This document shows positions 16,067 through 24,796 of a stretch of 64,000 nucleotides of DNA, one piece after another. The DNA comes from Gemmatimonadota bacterium. Its GTDB lineage: Bacteria > Gemmatimonadota > Gemmatimonadetes > Longimicrobiales > Gaopeijiaceae. A program made the translations under genes and the position numbers. Below the pieces are notes generated by a model, which was not told the DNA's origin, did not search any database, and saw only the letters and a program-made list of their open reading frames with translations. The stretch is from NCBI GenBank assembly GCA_041390105.1, contig JAWKQO010000004.1, positions 248,001-312,000 on the forward strand. Reading direction: 5' to 3'. Every line of letters begins with the position of its first letter. The first letter of the stretch is position 1.

Positions 16067-17178
16067 GACAGCGTCTGCACCTCGACCGACAAGACGGAGG
16101 GTAGATCGCGCACGATCGCCGTCCAGTGGTCGCCACCATCCGCCGAACCGTAGATCTGCCCTCCCGTGGTGCCGAAGTAGATCCCACACGGATCGAGGTG
16201 GTCGATCGCCATCGCGTCCCGCAGCACGTTCACATAGCAGTTTTGTTGCGGAAGGCCCTCGGTCAGGGCCTCCCACTCGTGCCCACCCGATCGACTCCGG
16301 TAGACCCGGAGCCTGCCTTCGGGGGGATAGTGCTCGGCGTCGCTCTTGATCGGCACCACGTACACGGTGTCCGGCTCGTGCGCGTGCACCTCGATCGGGA
16401 AACCGAAGTCGGAAGGGAGGTTCCCGCTGATCTCGTGCCAGGACTCGCCAGCGTCGTCGCTCCGCATCACGTCCCAGTGCTTCTGCATGAAGAGCACGTC
16501 CGGCCGCGCGGGGTGCTGGGCGATGCGATGGACGCAGTGCCCGACCTCCGCCGTAGGGTCCGGGATGTACTGCGACACCAGTCCGCGATTGATCGGCTTC
16601 CAGCTGGTTCCCCCGTCGTCGCTACGGAACGCTCCCGCGGCCGAGATCGCCACGAACATACGCCCGGAGTGAGCGGGATCCAGCACGATCGTGTGCAGGC
16701 ACATGCCCCCGGCGCCCGGTTGCCAGTGCGGCCCCGTGCCATGGCTGCGCAGGCCCGACAGCTCCGACCAGGTCTGTCCACCATCCGCCGAGCGAAACAG
16801 CGCCGCGTCTTCGACGCCGGCGAAGACCAGGTCCGGGTCGTCGTGCGAGGGTTCCAGGTGCCAGACCCGCTTGAACTCCCAGGGATGGGGCGTGCCATCA
16901 TACCACTGATGCGTGCCGGGCACGCCGTCGTACGCGAACTCGTTGCCGACCGTCTCCCAGCTGCGGCCCCCATCGTCCGACCGCTGCATGACCTGCCCAA
17001 ACCAGCCGCTGCTCTGTGACGCGTAGATCCGGTCGGAGTCCGCACGGGAACCCTTGATATGATAGATCTCCCAACCCGCGAAGTGCGGACCGTCAATCTG
17101 CCAGCTGCGGCGGGCGCCATCCGACGTCAACACGAACGCGCCCTTCTTCGTCCCGACCAACACGCGCACACCGCTCAT
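16063..17178 (-). CDS. BNR/sialidase-like beta-propeller protein
   Basis: 371 residues with repeated Asp-box turns of the type S-x-D-x-G-x-S/T-W: RSDDGGRSWE, RSADGGQTW, RSDDGGTSW, RSDDAGESW and GSADGGDHW. These mark a six- or seven-bladed propeller like the sialidase/VPS10 fold. No signal peptide is visible, since the start MSGVRVLVGTKKGAFVL goes straight into the first strand, so the protein is probably cytoplasmic. The sialidase catalytic Arg triad and Tyr/Glu pair cannot be recognised, so no glycosidase activity is claimed. GGAGGG lies 6 bases before the ATG. It is coupled to the MoaD-like gene by a 4-base overlap and follows the aminotransferase by 75 bases. Confidence 0.8.
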   Translation of the reverse strand: MSGVRVLVGTKKGAFVLTSDGARRSWQIDGPHFAGWEIYHIKGSRADSDRIYASQSSGWFGQVMQRSDDGGRSWETVGNEFAYDGVPGTHQWYDGTPHPWEFKRVWHLEPSHDDPDLVFAGVEDAALFRSADGGQTWSELSGLRSHGTGPHWQPGAGGMCLHTIVLDPAHSGRMFVAISAAGAFRSDDGGTSWKPINRGLVSQYIPDPTAEVGHCVHRIAQHPARPDVLFMQKHWDVMRSDDAGESWHEISGNLPSDFGFPIEVHAHEPDTVYVVPIKSDAEHYPPEGRLRVYRSRSGGHEWEALTEGLPQQNCYVNVLRDAMAIDHLDPCGIYFGTTGGQIYGSADGGDHWTAIVRDLPSVLSVEVQTLS

Positions 17179-17253
17179 CCCACCCTCCTCTCGAATCGTC
17201 CCATTGGTCGCAGAGCGCGGAGGAGGTCTTCCAGCGCAAGCCCCCAGATGCGC

Positions 17254-18534
17254 TCAGGCGCGTGCCTCCGCGATGACCTCGACCAACCGATCGATCTCCG
17301 CGGTGGTGTTGTAGAACGCAGTGGACACGCGGATCGCGTTGTGCCCATCGCGCTGGTGTTCATCGATGTGGGTCCCAGCCCGCTCCTCGATGAGCGGAAC
17401 CGCCGCCAGGGCATCCAGATCACCCTTGACGAAGATCGTCGAGGCCGGAGCGCTCAACTCTCTAGCGCCGCTGACCAGTGTCAGGCCCGGCACCTCGGCC
17501 AGGCGCGCCTTCAGGTGATCGGACAGCACGCGACAGCGCTCCTCGATGCGTCCCAGGCCAAGGGTTCGTACGAAGTCCAAAGAGGCGGCGAGGGCAGCGC
17601 GCACCGGGAAGTCGGCTGTCCCCGGAGGATCGTAGGCCGGCGCCTCCAACGTGGCATCGTGCGCGAAGGCGGTGCGGATGCGCGAGCGCGCCTCCTCCCG
17701 GACGTACAGAAACCCGGTCCCGGCCGGCCCCAACATCCACTTGTGAAGGCTGGCCGAGTAGGCATCGCAACCCAGCTCGGACAGGTCGATGGGGAACTGA
17801 CCCACCGCCTGGGCGCCGTCCACGAGGCAGAGGAGATCACGCGCGTGCGCCAGTTCCGCCAATTCCCGCACCGGGTAGCGATGACCACCGCGCGTGACGT
17901 GGCAAAACGCGATGGCACGCGTGCGCGGGGTGAAGGCCGCCTCCATGCGCTCCAGGACCTCGCCTGTGCTCGGCAAAGGGCTGGGGATGAACACCTCGCG
18001 CACCGCCACTCCATCGCGGCTTTGCCGGAAGGCCCAGGGTCGCGATCCGGCGGGGTGCTCCTGGGTGGTGATCAGCACCTCGTCACCCGGCTCGAGCCGG
18101 GCGCCGACCGTCTGCAGGTGCAACGCTTCCGAGGCGTTGCGGGTCAGCGAGAGCTCGTGGGCAGCGACGCCCAGCAGCGCGGCCAGCCCCGGCAGCACCA
18201 CATCGGCGATCTGCTCCTGCAGCGCGTGCTTTCCGTGCAGCGGCTCTCTGGAGATCGCGGCGTAGCCCGAGTGGACGGCCTCGACCACCTGCGCCGGAGG
18301 CATGCCCAGACTGGCGTGGTTCATGTACACCACGCCGGGATCGAGCAGGAACTGCGCGCGCACGTCCGCCCAGGCGGCGTCACTCGTGCCGGCGGGCGCG
18401 CGTAGCGGGGGTCGATCCGCTGCGGGGTCGTCCACGCCCGCGCCGCAGGCCCCAAAGGGCGACAGTGCCACCCCCGCCGCGGTCGTGCGCAGAAAGCCCC
18501 GCCGGGAAAGCGGGATGGATCGGCGATCGGGCAC
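17254..18534 (-). CDS. Tat-exported class V aminotransferase (isopenicillin-N-epimerase-like)
   Basis: 426 residues. The start GTG at 18534 has GCGAGG 6 bases upstream and begins VPDRRSIPLSRRGFLRT, a twin-arginine signal followed by a lipobox-like LSPFGAC (Cys30). The enzyme part is a fold-type I PLP protein: FLDPGVVYMNHASLG, SLTRNASEALHLQT, CLVDGAQAVGQFPID and the PLP-lysine in SASLHKWMLGP. Class V members include cysteine desulfurases, isopenicillin-N epimerases and serine-glyoxylate aminotransferases; the substrate cannot be told. A PLP enzyme exported already folded by Tat is notable. It starts 32 bases after menA on the same strand and precedes the propeller/MoaD pair. Confidence 0.82.
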   Translation of the reverse strand: MPDRRSIPLSRRGFLRTTAAGVALSPFGACGAGVDDPAADRPPLRAPAGTSDAAWADVRAQFLLDPGVVYMNHASLGMPPAQVVEAVHSGYAAISREPLHGKHALQEQIADVVLPGLAALLGVAAHELSLTRNASEALHLQTVGARLEPGDEVLITTQEHPAGSRPWAFRQSRDGVAVREVFIPSPLPSTGEVLERMEAAFTPRTRAIAFCHVTRGGHRYPVRELAELAHARDLLCLVDGAQAVGQFPIDLSELGCDAYSASLHKWMLGPAGTGFLYVREEARSRIRTAFAHDATLEAPAYDPPGTADFPVRAALAASLDFVRTLGLGRIEERCRVLSDHLKARLAEVPGLTLVSGARELSAPASTIFVKGDLDALAAVPLIEERAGTHIDEHQRDGHNAIRVSTAFYNTTAEIDRLVEVIAEARA

Positions 18535-18566
18535 GGCGGGCCTCGCGGTCGGATGCGTGCCGCAGG

Positions 18567-19454
18567 CTACAGTGCGGCCCCCGCGAACGCCAGCCCGACC
18601 AGGATGCCGAACAGACCGGTTGCACGCGCTGTGAGTGGGAGCGCCGGCAACAGCGCACGCGCGTCTTCTTCCAGGAGCACCAGGCGCAGCGGGCGAGCCA
18701 GCGCCGCTACGACCGCGAGGCCCACCAGAACCCAGCGGGGCCACCCGTAGAGCCACACACCGATCGGCAGGGCCAACACCCCAGCGCCGACCATGACGAG
18801 GTATTCGGCGCGCCCCGCGCTCCGCCCCAGCAGCACCGGCAGCGTGCGCTTGCCCGCCGTGCGATCGGTGGCGAGATCACGCAGGTTGTTGGCGGCCAGG
18901 ATGGCCGTGGAGAGCGCACCCACCGCCAGCCCCGCCAACAACAGGTCCCCTCTCCACTCGAGGGCCTGCACCCAATAGGTGCCACCCACCGCCACCGGGC
19001 CGAAGAAGATCAGAACGAACAGGTCGCCCAGGCCGTTGTAGGCCAGGGGGAACGGCCCGCCCGTATACGCCCATCCTGAGAGCAAGGACAGCACGCCGAT
19101 CACGAGGATGGGCAAGCCTCCCACGCCGACGAGATAGATCCCTACCAGCAGCGCCGCTCCGAACGTCAGGAAGGCCGCCCGCCGTACGGCCGCCGGCGGA
19201 ATGAGCCCCGCCTGCGTGACGCGCTGCGGCCCCACCCGCGCCGACGTGTCACCGCCACGCTCGTGGTCGTAGTAGTCGTTCGCCAGGTTGGTGCCGATCT
19301 GGATCAGGATGGCACCGACCAGCGCCGCCAACGCCGGCAGGGGCCGGAACTGGCCCTGCCACAGTGCATAGCCGATCCCGATCCAGACGGGCGCCAAGGC
19401 TGCGGTCAGGGTCTTGGGACGGGAGGCCTGGATCCACAGCCCGAGCGAGGGCAT
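18567..19454 (-). CDS. menA: 1,4-Dihydroxy-2-naphthoate polyprenyltransferase MenA
   Basis: A 295-residue polytopic membrane protein of the UbiA family. It attaches the polyprenyl tail to DHNA, giving demethylmenaquinone at the cytoplasmic membrane. The two Asp-rich, magnesium-binding motifs are clear: NLANDYYDHERGGD and NNLRDLATDRTAGKRTL. The N-terminus LWIQASRPKTLTAALAPV is typical of MenA. It starts 10 bases after menB, in the order menF-menD-menB-menA, so the genes form one transcription unit. No UbiE/MenG methyltransferase is visible in the window. Confidence 0.95.
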   Translation of the reverse strand: MPSLGLWIQASRPKTLTAALAPVWIGIGYALWQGQFRPLPALAALVGAILIQIGTNLANDYYDHERGGDTSARVGPQRVTQAGLIPPAAVRRAAFLTFGAALLVGIYLVGVGGLPILVIGVLSLLSGWAYTGGPFPLAYNGLGDLFVLIFFGPVAVGGTYWVQALEWRGDLLLAGLAVGALSTAILAANNLRDLATDRTAGKRTLPVLLGRSAGRAEYLVMVGAGVLALPIGVWLYGWPRWVLVGLAVVAALARPLRLVLLEEDARALLPALPLTARATGLFGILVGLAFAGAAL

Positions 19455-19464
19455 CGAAGCGGTC

Positions 19465-20301
19465 TCAGGGAAGCCAGGGATACTGACGGAAGTCGGGCGG
19501 CCGCTTCTCCAGGAACGCGTTCTTCCCTTCCCTGCCCTGTTCGGTCATGTAGAAGAGCAAGGTGGCGTTGCCAGCGAGCTCCTGCAGACCCGCCTGCCCA
19601 TCCACGTCGGCGTTGAAGGCCGCCTTGAGGCAACGAATGGCGAGCGGGCTCTTGTCCAGGATCTCTTGCGCCCACGCATAGCCCTCATCCTCCAGCTGGT
19701 CGACGGCGACCACCTTGTTCACGAGGCCCATGTCCAACGCTTCCTGTGCTCCGTACTGGCGACACAGATACCAGATCTCGCGTGCCTTCTTCTGACCCAC
19801 GATGCGGGCCAGGTAGGAGGAGCCGAACCCGCCGTCGAAGCTGCCCACCTTGGGACCGGTCTGTCCGAAGACGGCGTTGTCGGCGGCGATCGTCAGGTCA
19901 CAGACCACATGCAGGACGTGCCCGCCTCCGATGGCGTACCCCGCCACCAGGGCGATGACCGGCTTGGGCATGGTACGGATGAAGCGCTGCAACTCGAGCA
20001 CGTTGAGGCGCGGCACTCCGTCACGACCCACGTAGCCCGCCTCGCCCCGCACCCGCTGATCGCCCCCCGAGCAGAACGAGTACTTGCCGTCCTGGGCCGG
20101 GCCATTCCCCGTCAGCAGTACGACCCCGATGCCCGTGTCCTCGTTGGCATCGCGGAATGCCTCCGACAGCTCGAACAACGTCTCGGGCCGGAACGCATTC
20201 CGGACCTCGGGTCGATTGAACGCGATGCGTGCGACGCCGTTGCTCTTGTGATAGGTGATGTCTTCGTAGTCCTTGACCTTCTGCCAATCCGGCTTCGTCA
20301 T
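19465..20301 (-). CDS. menB: 1,4-Dihydroxy-2-naphthoyl-CoA synthase MenB
   Basis: 278 residues, crotonase fold. It closes the naphthoquinone ring of o-succinylbenzoyl-CoA to give DHNA-CoA. Family landmarks: YEDITYHKSNGVARIAFNRPE at the N-terminus, FCSGGDQRVRGEAGYVG, the VAGYAIGGGHVLHVVCDL loop and TGPKVGSFDGGFGSSYLAR. The C-terminus FLEKRPPDFRQYPWLP is characteristic of MenB. The start ATG is 5 bases after the menD stop. The substrate would come from MenE at 13537-14820. Confidence 0.97.
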   Translation of the reverse strand: MTKPDWQKVKDYEDITYHKSNGVARIAFNRPEVRNAFRPETLFELSEAFRDANEDTGIGVVLLTGNGPAQDGKYSFCSGGDQRVRGEAGYVGRDGVPRLNVLELQRFIRTMPKPVIALVAGYAIGGGHVLHVVCDLTIAADNAVFGQTGPKVGSFDGGFGSSYLARIVGQKKAREIWYLCRQYGAQEALDMGLVNKVVAVDQLEDEGYAWAQEILDKSPLAIRCLKAAFNADVDGQAGLQELAGNATLLFYMTEQGREGKNAFLEKRPPDFRQYPWLP

Positions 20302-20306
20302 CGTCC

Positions 20307-22094
20307 TCAGGATGGTTGTTGGGACAGTGCGCGTTCGACCGCGGCCTGGACGGCGGCGGCCACGTCCCGCTGTCTGCGGTCGTTGGCATCGCGGTCGCTT
20401 CGAACCTGCAGGATACGGACGCCGCCGGCCGCCAGCGCGTCCTGCACCGCGATCCCCATGGCGTCCGCCCTGACCTCGGAAAAGGGAAGATCGTACAGTG
20501 CGGCCGCGTGGCGGAAGTCCAGTCCGTGCGGGGTGGCGAAGTAGCGTGTGAACTCCGGTTCGTGCGTGCGGATGGGCAACCGGTGGAAAATGCCGCCCCC
20601 GTCGTTGTGCACCACCACCAGCACCAGTTGAAGATCCTGTTCCCGCGCCGCCAGCAGCCCGTTCATGTCGTGGGCGAAGGCAAGATCACCCAGGAGGGCC
20701 GCGCAGGGCCCGCCGGCTTCGCGGGCCACACCCAGGGCGGTGGAGACGATGCCGTCGATGCCACTCGCCCCTCGATTGCCCAGGATGCGGAGCGCGCGCG
20801 CCTTCGGCGCCACGAACGCGTCGACGTCGCGGATCGGCATGCTGTTGGAGACGAAGAGCGTAGCGCCCTCCGGCAGGGCCTCTGCCAGGTCGTGAGCGAT
20901 GCGCCCCTCGAAGGGCTCTTCGGCTAGCGCCTGCGCCAGGACCGCCCCGGCGGCCTGATCGGCTCGCCTCCAGCGCTCGTTCCAGCCCGAGTGCCCCCAC
21001 CCGCCGCCGAGGGCCCCGGCCAACGCGTCCATAGCCTCCAGCGGATCGGCACGCAGCACCTCGGTGGCCACGGCCATGTGGTCCTTCCAACGCGAGCCGG
21101 AGTCGATGACGAGATGCGGCACGTCCAACGACTCGAGCCAGTCGAGGAGGGGCTGTGAAGTGGGGCTGGCGCCGATCCTCACGATCAGATCGGGAGAGAG
21201 GGCGCTGCGAACGGCCGGGCTGCGCAGAAACAGGTCGTAGCCGCCGATCACGGTGGGCGCGAGCACGGACGCCCGCCGTGCCCCCGACAACGGGTCGGCA
21301 AGCAACGGAAAATCGGTGATGGCGGCTGCACGCTCGGCCGCGGCGCGGCTGCGTGCATCGTCACTGGCCGGCCCTGCCACCAGGAGCCCGCGCGAGGATC
21401 GACTGACCGCCGTGGCCAGCGCCTTGAGGCTTTCCTGGTCCAACGCCGGCCGGGCCCGTCGCACCCGGGTGTAGGGCGCCCCACCGTCCCGACCCTGCAC
21501 GGCCAGCGGCCAGCGCTCCTGCACATCGTCCGGCACGTCTCCCGGTACCGGTGTCGGCTCCAGCGGCTTCGAGAACGGCACGTTGAGATGGACCGGCCCC
21601 GGCTCGGGCTGCCCCGAGGCGGCCACCGCGCGCGAGGCCACCTGGCGCAGGTGCTTGAGCGTCCGCTCGGAGGCCCGGGGCTCCGGACATTCCCAGAACC
21701 AGCGCGCATAGCCTCCGAAGATCCGCACCTGATCGATGGCCTGGTTGGCGTCGGCACCCCGCAGCACCACGGGCCGATCTGCAGTGACCAGGAGCAGCGG
21801 CGTTTCGGATTGCGAAGCCTCCACCACGGCAGGGAGCAGATTGGCCACCGCAGTGCCGGAGGTGGTGATGACCACCGCCGCGACACCGCTCGCCTTGGCC
21901 AGCCCCAACGCGAAGAAGCCCGCGGAGCGTTCGTCCAGGTGGACGTGGAGGTGCAGGTCACCGCGGGCGGCCGCAGCGAGTACCAGGGGCGTCGAGCGCG
22001 AGCCGGGCGCGACGCAGACGTGGCGCACACCCGCACGGGCGAGCTCGTCCACCAGCACCTGGGCCCAGAGCTGGTTGCGATTCGCCCAACTCAT
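20307..22094 (-). CDS. menD: SEPHCHC synthase MenD
   Basis: A 595-residue thiamine-diphosphate enzyme. It joins 2-oxoglutarate (after decarboxylation) to isochorismate, the first committed step to menaquinone. Typical pieces: NQLWAQVLVDELARAGV and VCVAPGSRSTPL at the N-terminus, TTSGTAVANLLPAVVEA, NRGASGIDGIVSTALG and the ThDP-binding ALLGDLAFAHDMNGL with VHNDGGGIF. The ATG at 22094 overlaps the menF TGA (ATGA, 22091-22094), which fixes the start; an upstream reading to 22295 is only the menF shadow. Order and coupling agree with a standard men operon. Confidence 0.97.
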   Translation of the reverse strand: MSWANRNQLWAQVLVDELARAGVRHVCVAPGSRSTPLVLAAAARGDLHLHVHLDERSAGFFALGLAKASGVAAVVITTSGTAVANLLPAVVEASQSETPLLLVTADRPVVLRGADANQAIDQVRIFGGYARWFWECPEPRASERTLKHLRQVASRAVAASGQPEPGPVHLNVPFSKPLEPTPVPGDVPDDVQERWPLAVQGRDGGAPYTRVRRARPALDQESLKALATAVSRSSRGLLVAGPASDDARSRAAAERAAAITDFPLLADPLSGARRASVLAPTVIGGYDLFLRSPAVRSALSPDLIVRIGASPTSQPLLDWLESLDVPHLVIDSGSRWKDHMAVATEVLRADPLEAMDALAGALGGGWGHSGWNERWRRADQAAGAVLAQALAEEPFEGRIAHDLAEALPEGATLFVSNSMPIRDVDAFVAPKARALRILGNRGASGIDGIVSTALGVAREAGGPCAALLGDLAFAHDMNGLLAAREQDLQLVLVVVHNDGGGIFHRLPIRTHEPEFTRYFATPHGLDFRHAAALYDLPFSEVRADAMGIAVQDALAAGGVRILQVRSDRDANDRRQRDVAAAVQAAVERALSQQPS

Positions 22095-23476
22095 GCGCTT
22101 CCCGCCAGCGCGCGCCCCGCCGTCTCCAACTTGAGTTGCGTCTCCTCCCACTCGCGCGTGGGGTCGGAGCCCTCCACGATGCCGGCCCCGGCGAAGAGAT
22201 GACAGCGGCCTCGCTCCAGCAACGCGCAGCGCAGCGCAGGAGCGGTCACGCCGTTGCCGCGCAGGTCGAGCCATCCCACGGGCGCACCATACCACCCTCG
22301 ATCGAACCCTTCCTGGTTCTCGATGAACTCGAGCGCAGCATCACGGGGCTGCCCGCACACCGCTGGCGTCGGATGCAGGCGCTCGATCAGATCGAGCACG
22401 CTCACCCGCTCCGGTAGGCGGGCGCGGATGCGCGTTTCCAGGTGGTGGATGTTGGGGAGAGTCAGGATGTGCGGCTCGCCATCGGCACTCACGTCCGCTC
22501 CGAGCGCCTGCAGGCGCTCGATCATGTCGCGCACCACGAACCCGTGTTCTCGCAGGTCCTTGTCGCTCGCGGACAGGCGCGCGCGCGCTTCACGATCGGC
22601 GGTGTCGTCAGCCCCCCGTGCGATCGACCCCGCCACGGCGGTCGCGTGGGCCTCGCCATCGTGCACCCGGGCGAGCGTCTCCGGCGATGCGCCGAGCAGG
22701 GCACGACCAGGCTCCGGTTCGAACAGGAAAACGCGCGCCTCGGAGCCGGGCGCGTAGAGGCGCCGGGTCGCGGTGAGCGCGTCGACGCCCCTGTAGGGGT
22801 CCACGCTGACGGAACGGGCCAGCACCACCTTGCGGAATCGCCCACCCTGGATCGCCTCCAGCGCCATGCGGACGTTGCGGGTCCAGGCGGCGAAGGAGGC
22901 TTGGGTTTCGGGCGCCGCGCTCCAGGCGACCGGCGCGGAGGCGCAGGGAGAAGCGGCAGGCTCGTCTGCGAGCGCGGCCTCCAGCGCGGCGAGTTCATCT
23001 CTCAGCCCGGCGCGCACGGGCCGCTCGTCCTGGCCGGCGGTCAGCCGCGCTCGCGCGATGAGCCGATAGGCTTCCCCGTCTGTGCGTAGCTCGACCTGCG
23101 GCACCTGGAAGCGCGCGGACGGAAACGCCGACCAGCGGGGATCGCTCGCTCCATGGCGGGAGAAGGAGAAGCCGCCGAACAGTCGCAGGTCCTGGTCACC
23201 GACCGGATCGTCGGCCCCGAGCGCGCGCAGCGCCGTCCGGAGTCGTCCGACCCGGGACGGCTCCGCGCAGGTCCAATCCCAGGCGAGACCGCCGTGGGCA
23301 ACCCATCCGCCCCCTCGTCCCCAAAAGCCCCGGGGCCTCCCGCTGAAGCGGCTGAGCAGCGCCCAGGGCGAGGCGCGCACCACTCGTAGCGACTCGGAAA
23401 CCAGAATGGGAGTCACGGCCTCGGGCTCTTCGCCCGGGGGTGCCGTGACGAGCAGGGAGGGGTCGAGTTCCGACAC
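22091..23476 (-). CDS. menF: Isochorismate synthase MenF
   Basis: 461 residues of the chorismate-binding family. It isomerises chorismate to isochorismate and feeds MenD. The C-terminal domain shows the conserved FRKVVLARS, FLFEPEPGRALLGASPETL, ATAVAGSIARG, HGFVVRDMIERL, LHPTPAVCGQPRDAA and FDRGWYGAPVGW segments of isochorismate synthases. The start is GTG (23474-23476) without an obvious Shine-Dalgarno sequence, and a promoter-like pair lies just upstream (23512-23540). First gene of the men operon. Confidence 0.95.
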   Translation of the reverse strand: MSELDPSLLVTAPPGEEPEAVTPILVSESLRVVRASPWALLSRFSGRPRGFWGRGGGWVAHGGLAWDWTCAEPSRVGRLRTALRALGADDPVGDQDLRLFGGFSFSRHGASDPRWSAFPSARFQVPQVELRTDGEAYRLIARARLTAGQDERPVRAGLRDELAALEAALADEPAASPCASAPVAWSAAPETQASFAAWTRNVRMALEAIQGGRFRKVVLARSVSVDPYRGVDALTATRRLYAPGSEARVFLFEPEPGRALLGASPETLARVHDGEAHATAVAGSIARGADDTADREARARLSASDKDLREHGFVVRDMIERLQALGADVSADGEPHILTLPNIHHLETRIRARLPERVSVLDLIERLHPTPAVCGQPRDAALEFIENQEGFDRGWYGAPVGWLDLRGNGVTAPALRCALLERGRCHLFAGAGIVEGSDPTREWEETQLKLETAGRALAGSA

Positions 23477-23511
23477 AGGGCCAGGTTCGGGTTCCGGAAG
23501 GGTGACCCGGC

Positions 23512-23540
23512 AATATCAGCGCGACGCTGCCGGCCTCCAA
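23512..23540 (-). promoter_or_regulatory. Candidate sigma-70-like promoter of the men operon
   Basis: Reading on the minus strand, TTGGAG (23535-23540) is followed by a 17-base spacer and GATATT (23512-23517). This is the only AT-rich hexamer in the gap. It would place the transcription start about 30 bases before the menF GTG. Assigned by eye only. Confidence 0.4.
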
Positions 23541-23616
23541 GTCCCGGCGACGCCCGTGCCGGACCCCCGCCGGAGAGACCTCCCCTACCTCCCTGTCAAC
23601 AAAGCAGTTAGGGGCG

Positions 23617-24126
23617 TCACCCCGAGGCAGGCAGCTCGGTGAAGGCCTCAGCCTGGAAGGTGAGCTCCTCGTCCGCCGTGTTGCGTCGGTAGTCGATGAC
23701 GATGTTCAGCGGAACGCCGAACTCGGCGTCGTAGGTGACGTCCAACTGATCGGCGTCCCGGTCCAACGCGTCCTCGACGACCGCGAAGAGGCCCTCCACG
23801 TCCGGGAACAACTCCGGAAGGCCCGCGAAGGAGCCCGGGGCCTCTCCCACCACCGTCCCGTCATCGACGTAGGTGCGGGAGACGACGACCCCGGAGCGGA
23901 CCGTCACGCGCACCGCGCGCGTGACGTCGTAGCCGCAGAAGCAAAGCCGCCGGACGTCGAGGCGGTAGTCACCCACGCCGCGGTCCTGCCACAACTCACG
24001 GGCCTCCTGCAGGCGATCGCGGTCGGAATCGAAGCCCAGGGTCTCGCAGGCCCCCGCGCCCGCCAGCAGTGCCAGGCCGCACGCTCCCGCAGCCAGCGTC
24101 GACATCCCGATTCGCAGCGCTCTCAC
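23617..24126 (-). CDS. DUF6174-like lipoprotein
   Basis: 169 residues. The signal peptide ends in LLAGAGAC (Cys27), a lipobox. The body has the pattern of DUF6174: a YRLDVRRLCFCG segment, then VRVTVRSGVVVSRTYVDDG, and near the end the VPLNIVIDYRRNTADEELTFQAE strand pair. DUF6174 proteins are small exported proteins of unknown role. The start is GTG with GAGGAGGGG immediately upstream. It lies on the same strand as the next small lipoprotein gene, 116 bases away, and 140 bases before the men operon. Confidence 0.7.
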   Translation of the reverse strand: MRALRIGMSTLAAGACGLALLAGAGACETLGFDSDRDRLQEARELWQDRGVGDYRLDVRRLCFCGYDVTRAVRVTVRSGVVVSRTYVDDGTVVGEAPGSFAGLPELFPDVEGLFAVVEDALDRDADQLDVTYDAEFGVPLNIVIDYRRNTADEELTFQAEAFTELPASG

Positions 24127-24242
24127 GACCCCTCCTCTCCGGCTCGCTCACCCGCCCTCGGGAAGGAAACGCTCCAGCGACCCGGTCCCGGACAGCTTCC
24201 TGCGGGCCGGACTCGCCCAGCCGGTCCACGGGCAGCCGACCG

Positions 24243-24635
24243 CTAACGAAGCCGTCGTCCGCTCACGTCCCCAGCCATGCCGCCCATGGTCCACGATCCG
24301 TCGTAGGTGTCGCCGTCGAAAACGAGGATCATCTCCATCATGTTCCCCATGGCGCTGGCGAACAGGCGCATCTCCTGACCGTTCCGCTCCACCGCGCTGA
24401 TCGGGAAGGTGCCCATCCCCAGGTCGGCGTCCGGGGCGATGGTACCACCGTACTCCCCTTGGTCCTCCGTGATCGTGACCTCCCCCGCCACGGTCGTGCC
24501 CTGGGCCGACGTGATGAAGCTCCACGTCCCCACCGGGGTCCACACCGGCGCCGCCGGCGCGGCGGTTCCGCCGCCCACGCTGGCGCAGGCCGCCAGAGCT
24601 CCCACCAACGCCAAACTCCACGCGCGAGTGCGCAT
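24243..24635 (-). CDS. Small lipoprotein, unknown function
   Basis: 130 residues. A short signal peptide ends in LVGALAAC (Cys17), a lipobox. The mature part is a small beta-rich domain with GTWSFITSAQG, EVTITEDQGEYGG and a Met-rich stretch (ASAMGNMMEMILVFDG). The pattern of a strand reporting difference from a baseline (GTW...GSWTMGG) resembles small lipocalin-like or DUF domains often found with amidohydrolases, but I do not recognise the family. AAGGAGA lies 8 bases before the ATG, supporting expression. Divergent from the UPF0316 gene. Confidence 0.6.
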   Translation of the reverse strand: MRTRAWSLALVGALAACASVGGGTAAPAAPVWTPVGTWSFITSAQGTTVAGEVTITEDQGEYGGTIAPDADLGMGTFPISAVERNGQEMRLFASAMGNMMEMILVFDGDTYDGSWTMGGMAGDVSGRRLR

Positions 24636-24796
24636 TGCGTCGTCTCCTTCCGAGGTTGCGCCGAGCCTCCCCTGGACGCGGCGCTCCGCTCCCTACGCCA
24701 CCGGCCCCGCGGAGTTTCGCTGGAACCAAGGATCAGGGGGCGAGTACCGCGTGCCCGCGAAACCACCTTCAGCACACCCGCCGGGAGCGCCCTGCG

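Noticed and set aside
16063..17178. Annotation of the propeller as a sialidase.
   Set aside because: Asp-boxes show the fold only; the catalytic Arg triad and Tyr/Glu of sialidases are not recognisable and there is no signal peptide.
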